Part shown: positions 6,109 through 9,941 of the stretch, piece after piece | How positions within the stretch are numbered: the stretch's first letter is position 1 | How the letters are laid out: every line of letters begins with the position of its first letter | NCBI GenBank assembly: GCA_005879815.1 | Contig: VBKA01000038.1 | Coordinates: 1-9,941, forward strand | Direction of reading: 5' to 3' | Origin: Chloroflexota bacterium | Lineage (GTDB): Bacteria > Chloroflexota > Limnocylindria > QHBO01 | DNA length: 9,941 nt | Notes under the pieces: generated by a model | Database searches by the model: none | Told to the model about the DNA's origin: nothing | The model's input: the letters and a program-made list of their open reading frames with translations, nothing else | Made by a program: the position numbers and the translations under genes

Positions 6109-7085
6109 CCGAGCTGATGGCCCCTCCCGACCATGCTGCGGTCGATGCCGCCTGGCGACGCGTCCAGCTGGCGCGGCATCCGCAGCGTCCCCGGACGCTT
6201 GACCTGATTCCCAGGATCTTCGATGACTTCATCGAGCTGCACGGCGACCGCGGCTTCCGGGACGACCCGGCCATCGTTGGTGGACCAGCGCTCCTGGAAG
6301 GCCGGCCGCTGATGGTCATCGGCCACCAGAAGGGGACCGATACCGAATCGAACATCATGCGCAACTTCGGTTCTGCGCACCCGGAAGGGTTCCGGAAGGC
6401 ACAACGCCTGATGCGGCTCGCCGACAAGCTGGGATTGCCGGTGGTCACCTTCCTCGACACGGCCGGGGCCTTTCCAGGACCGGCCGCCGAGGAGCGCGGC
6501 CAGGCAGAAGCGATCGCCAGCTCGATCAAGCTCATGACCGGGATCCAGGTGCCGACCGTCGTGGTGATCGTCGGGGAGGGCGGTTCGGGCGGCGCGCTGG
6601 CGATCGGCGTCGGGGATCGGGTCCTTGCGCTCGAGAACGCCGTCTACTCCGTGATCTCTCCCGAGGGATGCGCCGCCATCCTCTGGCGCGCTCCGGAGGC
6701 AGCGCCGATGGCGGCCGCCGCCATGCGCATGACGGCAGCCGATCAGCTCGAGCTGGGGGTGATTGACGGGATCATCGACGAGCCGGGAGAAGGGGCCCAC
6801 ACCGACCACGAGGCGGCGGCCCGCGCGATCAAGCGTGCCCTCCTCGAGGCGCTCACGACGATCGGCGCCACGGCCACCCCGGAGCTGCTCACCAACCGAT
6901 ACGCGCGCTTGCGCCACATCGGCACGTATACCGAGGATGGCGCGCCCGCGGCGGAGCCGGAGCTTCCGTCGCTGCGTCACCGCATCGGTCGCATCCTGCG
7001 ACTGCCAGGCGTCCCGCGGCGCCCGCGCTGGAGCGAGGTCTGGCCCTCCGGTGAGGACGGACCGGAGAGCGAGGATGAGTCGTGA
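6105..7085 (+). CDS. accA: acetyl-CoA carboxylase carboxyltransferase subunit alpha
   Basis: This is the partner of AccD in the carboxyltransferase half-reaction. The 326-residue protein shows ARHPQRPRTLD (23-33), ELHGDRGF (44-51), VIGHQKGTDT (71-80), DTAGAFPG (118-125), AEERGQAEAIA (128-138), GEGGSGGALAIGVGDRV (157-173) and SVISPEGCAAILW (182-194), all in family order. Compared with E. coli AccA, about 50 N-terminal residues that form a helical segment are missing: HPQRP lies at residue 25 here, against about 75 in E. coli. In exchange there is a C-terminal extension of about 50 residues after YARLRHIG, Pro/Arg-rich and then acidic. The start ATG 6105 overlaps the accD stop and has AGAGGA six bases upstream. 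Overlapping genes suggest coupled translation of the alpha and beta subunits, which assemble as a heterotetramer. Confidence 0.97.
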   Translation: MTELMAPPDHAAVDAAWRRVQLARHPQRPRTLDLIPRIFDDFIELHGDRGFRDDPAIVGGPALLEGRPLMVIGHQKGTDTESNIMRNFGSAHPEGFRKAQRLMRLADKLGLPVVTFLDTAGAFPGPAAEERGQAEAIASSIKLMTGIQVPTVVVIVGEGGSGGALAIGVGDRVLALENAVYSVISPEGCAAILWRAPEAAPMAAAAMRMTAADQLELGVIDGIIDEPGEGAHTDHEAAARAIKRALLEALTTIGATATPELLTNRYARLRHIGTYTEDGAPAAEPELPSLRHRIGRILRLPGVPRRPRWSEVWPSGEDGPESEDES

Positions 7086-7576
7086 CGGACCGCGAGGACG
7101 AGGCCATCTCGGCCAGCCTGGTGGCGAGCCTCATCCAGCAGCTGACCGAGCGGCTCACGCGGCACGCCCTGGGCGAGATCGAGGTGCGGCGCGGAGAGCT
7201 GCGAGTCCGGGTCATGGCTCCCCCTGGTGGCGGCTCTCCGGCAGGTGCGAAGGCCACGGCTGCGCCACCGACGCCGCCCCATCCGGTTCCCGCGCATGGC
7301 GCGCAGGCCGGTCGTGGCGGCCATCGTCCGCGTACGCCCACTCCCGATCCCGCTGGCGTGATGTCGCCAGCGGTCGGGTATTTCGCCTACGCGGAGGGCC
7401 TCGGTCCAGGCCTCAGTGTCGAGAAGGGCGATCCCCTCGGGTACGTGGAGGTGCTGGGCGTGCGCCATGACGTCCGTGCTCCGCGTTCGGGGGTCGTGCG
7501 CAATCTGGTAACGGAGGCGGGCGAGGCCGTCGAGTACGGCCAGCTGCTCATCGAGCTCGAGGCCGCTGCCTCGTGA
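7082..7576 (+). CDS. AccB-like protein (BCCP fold) lacking the biotinylation lysine
   Basis: The 164-residue protein sits in the accB position and has the whole BCCP layout. An N-terminal helical segment and strand (about 8-45) contain LIQQLTERLTRHALGEIEV and GELRVRV. A Pro/Ala/Gly linker spans about 46-92. The C-terminal biotinyl/lipoyl-type domain (about 93-160) runs from VMSPAVGYFAY to EYGQLLIELE. The domain aligns without gaps to E. coli BCCP from GDTL to SGTV, but the acceptor motif EAMKM reads EVLGV (123-127). The biotinylated lysine is Gly126, codon GGC at 7457-7459. The only lysines in the whole protein are Lys57 and Lys115, neither at the beta-turn. The other two frames do not encode the motif, so a simple frameshift is not the cause. 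It therefore cannot carry biotin in the normal way. A structural or regulatory subunit, like plant BADC proteins, is the best guess. GTG 7082 is supported by GAGGA six bases upstream and overlaps the accA stop. Confidence 0.9.
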   Translation: MTDREDEAISASLVASLIQQLTERLTRHALGEIEVRRGELRVRVMAPPGGGSPAGAKATAAPPTPPHPVPAHGAQAGRGGHRPRTPTPDPAGVMSPAVGYFAYAEGLGPGLSVEKGDPLGYVEVLGVRHDVRAPRSGVVRNLVTEAGEAVEYGQLLIELEAAAS

Positions 7577-8547
7577 GCGTGGCGGTGCTCTTCTCGCCGC
7601 AGGGATCGCAGGCGGTCGGCATGGGAAAAGAGCTGGCCGACGCCTCGCCCGCCGCTCGTGCCGCCTACGCCGCGGCCGACGAGGCGCTGGGCTGGGCGGT
7701 GTCGGGCGTCTGCTGGAACGGTCCGGAGGAGCGCCTGAATGACACGCGACAGACGCAGCCGTGCCTGGTGGCCACCTCGCTCGCATGCCTCGCCGCCCTG
7801 CGCGAGGCGTGCTTCGATGCCGGCACGCCACTCTCCCCGGCCTTCGCGGCGGGCCATTCTGTCGGTGAATACGCGGCCCTCGCCGCCGCCGGGGTGCTTT
7901 CCGAGCTGGATGCGCTGCGCCTCGCCTCGCTCCGCGGCTCGCTGATGGCTGAGGCCGGGGTCGGCGGCGGCATGGTGGCGGTCATCGGCCTCGACCGTCG
8001 TCGCATCGAGGAGACCATCGGAGCAATTGCGCCGATCGGCTCGCTCATCGTCGCCAACGACAACGCCCCGGGGCAGGTTGTCATCTCCGGGACGAGCGCC
8101 ACGCTCGCCGCCGCGGAGCGACCGTTGCGCGATGCCGGCGCCAAACGCCTCATCCCGCTGCGGGTCAGCGGTCCATTCCATTCGCCGGCGATGGCACCGG
8201 TCGGCGAGGCGTTGGAACGGGCGTTCGACACGGTGGCCTGGTCCGATGCCGCTCCACCCATCGTGAGCAACGTCACCGGCGAACCGGTTCACGAGGCCAC
8301 CCGCATCCGCGGCCTGCTCGCCCGTCAGGTCAGCTCGCCGGTCGAGTGGGTGGCGAGTGTCGAGCGCATGGTCGCCCTGGGCGTTGACACGTTCGTCGAA
8401 TGCGGACCCGGGGCGGCGCTGAGCGGCATGGTGCGTCGCATCGCACCCCAGGCGCGCACCCTGAACGTGACGGACTCAGCAACCCTGCACGACACCATGG
8501 CGGCGCTGCAAGACGCCGTCCACGTGCCGGCTCCGGCATCGGCCTGA
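7573..8547 (+). CDS. fabD: malonyl-CoA:ACP transacylase
   Basis: The 324-residue cytoplasmic enzyme moves malonyl from CoA to acyl carrier protein, using the product of acetyl-CoA carboxylase. The N-terminal oxyanion block is SPQGSQAVGMG (8-18). The nucleophile is Ser96 in GHSVGEY (94-100), the carboxylate-binding arginine is Arg121 in LRGSLM, ANDNAPGQVVISG (161-173) is the usual core block, and His203 in PFHSP is the catalytic histidine. SNVTGEP (232-238) and ECGPGAALSGM (276-286) complete the family. GTG 7573 overlaps the accB-like stop as GTGA; GTG 7579 could also serve, since both give a normal lead before the first block. No strong ribosome site is seen, so coupling is likely. Finding fabD between accB and accC is unusual: accB and accC are normally adjacent, and fabD usually sits with fabH, fabG and acpP. 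Confidence 0.97.
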   Translation: MSVAVLFSPQGSQAVGMGKELADASPAARAAYAAADEALGWAVSGVCWNGPEERLNDTRQTQPCLVATSLACLAALREACFDAGTPLSPAFAAGHSVGEYAALAAAGVLSELDALRLASLRGSLMAEAGVGGGMVAVIGLDRRRIEETIGAIAPIGSLIVANDNAPGQVVISGTSATLAAAERPLRDAGAKRLIPLRVSGPFHSPAMAPVGEALERAFDTVAWSDAAPPIVSNVTGEPVHEATRIRGLLARQVSSPVEWVASVERMVALGVDTFVECGPGAALSGMVRRIAPQARTLNVTDSATLHDTMAALQDAVHVPAPASA

Positions 8548-9905
8548 TGTTCGGCAAGATCCTCATCGCCAATCGGGGCGAGATCGCGGTGCGAATCCTG
8601 CGCGCGTGCCATGACCTCGGAGTTCCCGCGGTGGTCGCCTACTCAGAGGCGGACCGCGAGACGCTCGCCGTGCGGCTCGCCGACGAGGCCATCTGTATCG
8701 GCCCTGCCGAGGCACGCCGCAGCTACCTGAACCAGCCCGCCCTCGTCTCGGCCGCGCTGGTCACGGGCTGCGACGCCGTGCACCCTGGTTACGGCTTCCT
8801 CTCGGAGGATGCCGGCTTCGCCGAGGTGTGCGCCGCGCATGACCTGCACTTCATCGGTCCCCGGGCGGAGGTGCTCGAGCGCTTCGCCAGCAAGTACGCC
8901 GTGCGCCGGATGCGGGCCGCGAATAGGCTCCCGACCGTGCCGGGCAGTCGCGGGATCGTCACCGACCTCAACGATGCCCTGGCCCAGGCGGAGGAGGCGG
9001 GCTACCCGGTCCTGCTGAAGCCATCCGCGGGTGGCGGAGGCCGGGGCATGCGCCTGGTGCGGACGGCGAGGGAGATGGAGACCTCATTGCCGCTCGCCCG
9101 CTCGGAAGCGCAGGCCGCGTTTGGTGACGACTCGATCTACTTCGAGAGATGGATCGAGGAGAGCCGCCATGTGGAGGTCCAGGTGCTGATCGACCAGCAC
9201 GGGAGCGGGATCCACCTGGGTGAGCGCGACTGCAGCGTGCAGCGGCGCCATCAGAAGATCATCGAGGAGAGCCCGTCCCCGGCCATGAACGACGCGACCC
9301 GCGAGCGGCTGCGGGACCTGGCAATCCGCGCCGTGGTGGCCGCCGGCTATGAGAGCGCCGGGACGCTCGAGTTCCTGCTCGACGGGGAGGGGAACTTCTA
9401 TTTCATCGAGATCAACTGCCGGATCCAGGTCGAGCATCCGGTGACCGAGGCGATCACCGGCGTCGACCTCATCCGCGAGCAGGTCCGCCTGGCTGCGGGC
9501 GAGCCGATGCGGTTGCGACAGGAGAGCATCGCCTTCCGCGGACACGCCATCGAGTTCCGGATCAATGCGGAGGATCCCAACGACAACTTCGCGCCGCAGA
9601 CGGGCGTGATCAACGAGCTGAACCTGCCGGGCGGGCCCGGCGTGCGCGTCGATACGCACCTCTATGTCGGGTACGAGGTACCGCCGTTCTATGACTCGCT
9701 GCTTGCCAAGCTGATCGTATGGGGCGACACGCGCGACGACGCCCTGGCGGTTGGTCGGCGGGCGCTTCGCGAGTTCCAGATCGAAGGCGTGCTCACGAAC
9801 CTTGCTTTTCATCGCGGAATCGTGGACAACCCCGCCTTCCTGGGGGCAAGGGTTAGCACCAACCTGCTCGATCGCGTTGGTCCCGCCGCATTTGTGGGCG
9901 GCTAG
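8547..9905 (+). CDS. accC: acetyl-CoA carboxylase, biotin carboxylase subunit
   Basis: This 452-residue ATP-grasp enzyme carboxylates biotin on the carrier protein using bicarbonate and ATP, the first half-reaction of acetyl-CoA carboxylase. It opens with KILIANRGEIAVRILRA (4-20), as the family does. Residues matching the E. coli active site are present: Lys116, Lys158 before the Gly-rich loop AGGGGRGM (161-168), His208, RRHQK (233-237), Glu275, Glu288, Asn290, Arg292, QVEH (294-297) and Arg338. The motif after Glu288 is INCRIQVEHPVTE, with Cys where E. coli has Thr. The length is normal for a stand-alone AccC, with no fused carrier or carboxyltransferase domain. The ATG shares a base with the fabD stop (TGATG). 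The enzyme looks fully active and so needs a biotinylated carrier, which the AccB-like protein encoded two genes upstream cannot be. Confidence 0.97.
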   Translation: MFGKILIANRGEIAVRILRACHDLGVPAVVAYSEADRETLAVRLADEAICIGPAEARRSYLNQPALVSAALVTGCDAVHPGYGFLSEDAGFAEVCAAHDLHFIGPRAEVLERFASKYAVRRMRAANRLPTVPGSRGIVTDLNDALAQAEEAGYPVLLKPSAGGGGRGMRLVRTAREMETSLPLARSEAQAAFGDDSIYFERWIEESRHVEVQVLIDQHGSGIHLGERDCSVQRRHQKIIEESPSPAMNDATRERLRDLAIRAVVAAGYESAGTLEFLLDGEGNFYFIEINCRIQVEHPVTEAITGVDLIREQVRLAAGEPMRLRQESIAFRGHAIEFRINAEDPNDNFAPQTGVINELNLPGGPGVRVDTHLYVGYEVPPFYDSLLAKLIVWGDTRDDALAVGRRALREFQIEGVLTNLAFHRGIVDNPAFLGARVSTNLLDRVGPAAFVGG

Positions 9906-9923
9906 AGCGATGATTGGCGCGAC

Positions 9924-9941
9924 ATGACCGATGAAGCGACC
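9924..9941 (+). CDS. possible start of a next gene, cut by the window edge
   Basis: An ATG 18 bases after the accC stop begins MTDEAT and stays open to the end of the window, six codons in all. The spacing would suit one more operon member. Six codons cannot identify a family, and no clear ribosome site precedes it. Confidence 0.25.

Larger units (their letters stand above)
3223..9905 (+). other. predicted eight-gene operon: birA, ECF sigma, partner, accD, accA, accB-like, fabD, accC
   Basis: All eight genes lie on one strand and are nearly contiguous. Junctions are ATGA at 4038-4041 (birA/sigma), 4 bases between the small membrane protein and accD, ATGA at 6105-6108 (accD/accA), GTGA at 7082-7085 (accA/accB-like), GTGA at 7573-7576 (accB-like/fabD) and a shared base at 8547 (fabD/accC). 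Only 4638-4757 breaks the run, and that gap is full of inverted repeats. Co-transcription is inferred from spacing alone; an internal promoter in the gap is possible. Confidence 0.7.

Noticed and set aside
5931..6980. 349-codon minus-strand open frame opposite accA
   Set aside because: Antisense shadow of accA, with low-complexity Arg/Gly/His composition and no family match.
7082..7576. Frameshift or sequencing error hiding a normal EAMKM in the accB-like gene
   Set aside because: The frame is conserved on both sides of the site with no gap in alignment, and the other two frames around 7440-7475 read TWRCWACAM or hit a stop.
7387..8292. 301-codon minus-strand open frame opposite accB-like/fabD
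   Set aside because: Shadow crossing two well-supported genes; no motif.
9084..9812. 242-codon minus-strand open frame opposite accC
   Set aside because: Shadow of accC in GC-rich DNA.
9910..9927. Short open frame starting at ATG 9910
   Set aside because: It stops after five codons.

Overview
This is a high-GC, gene-dense chromosomal window with no mobile elements, no CRISPR array, no tRNA or rRNA genes and no gap over 130 bases between genes. The GC-rich coding style, the AI-2E-type permease next to trpS, and an ECF sigma factor followed by a small DUF5667-like membrane protein suggest an uncultured Chloroflexota-like bacterium or a related terrestrial lineage. That placement is an inference and is weakly held.

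Left part (1-3116). The 3' portion of an iron-siderophore/cobalamin-type ABC transporter ATPase runs off the left edge; its Walker A motif is outside the window. Converging on it is a minus-strand pair: trpS (tryptophanyl-tRNA synthetase), then 7 bases later an AI-2E/PerM-family permease with a long acidic tail. The stop codons of the ATPase and the permease overlap inside one CTAG. A 106-base divergent spacer (3117-3222) separates trpS from the plus-strand genes.

Right part (3223-9905). A tightly packed plus-strand run reads birA (biotin ligase without a DNA-binding domain), an ECF sigma factor, a small one-helix membrane protein that is probably the sigma factor's partner, accD, accA, an accB-like gene, fabD and accC. 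Neighbours overlap by 1-4 bases or lie 4 bases apart, except for a structured 120-base gap between the sigma factor and its putative partner. The run encodes biotin attachment, both carboxyltransferase subunits, biotin carboxylase, a BCCP-like protein and malonyl-CoA:ACP transacylase. Together these are the steps committing acetyl-CoA to fatty acid synthesis, placed next to a possible sigma/anti-sigma switch.

The most notable point is the accB-like gene. It has the full BCCP layout (N-terminal segment, Pro/Ala linker, C-terminal biotinyl-type domain), but the acceptor motif is changed: the biotinylated lysine of EAMKM is a glycine (EVLGV, Gly126). No other lysine lies near the turn, and no frameshift hides one. 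AccA, AccC, AccD and BirA keep their key residues. The operon therefore appears to encode a carrier-like subunit that cannot carry biotin, comparable to the plant BADC proteins that regulate acetyl-CoA carboxylase. A true carrier would have to be encoded elsewhere.
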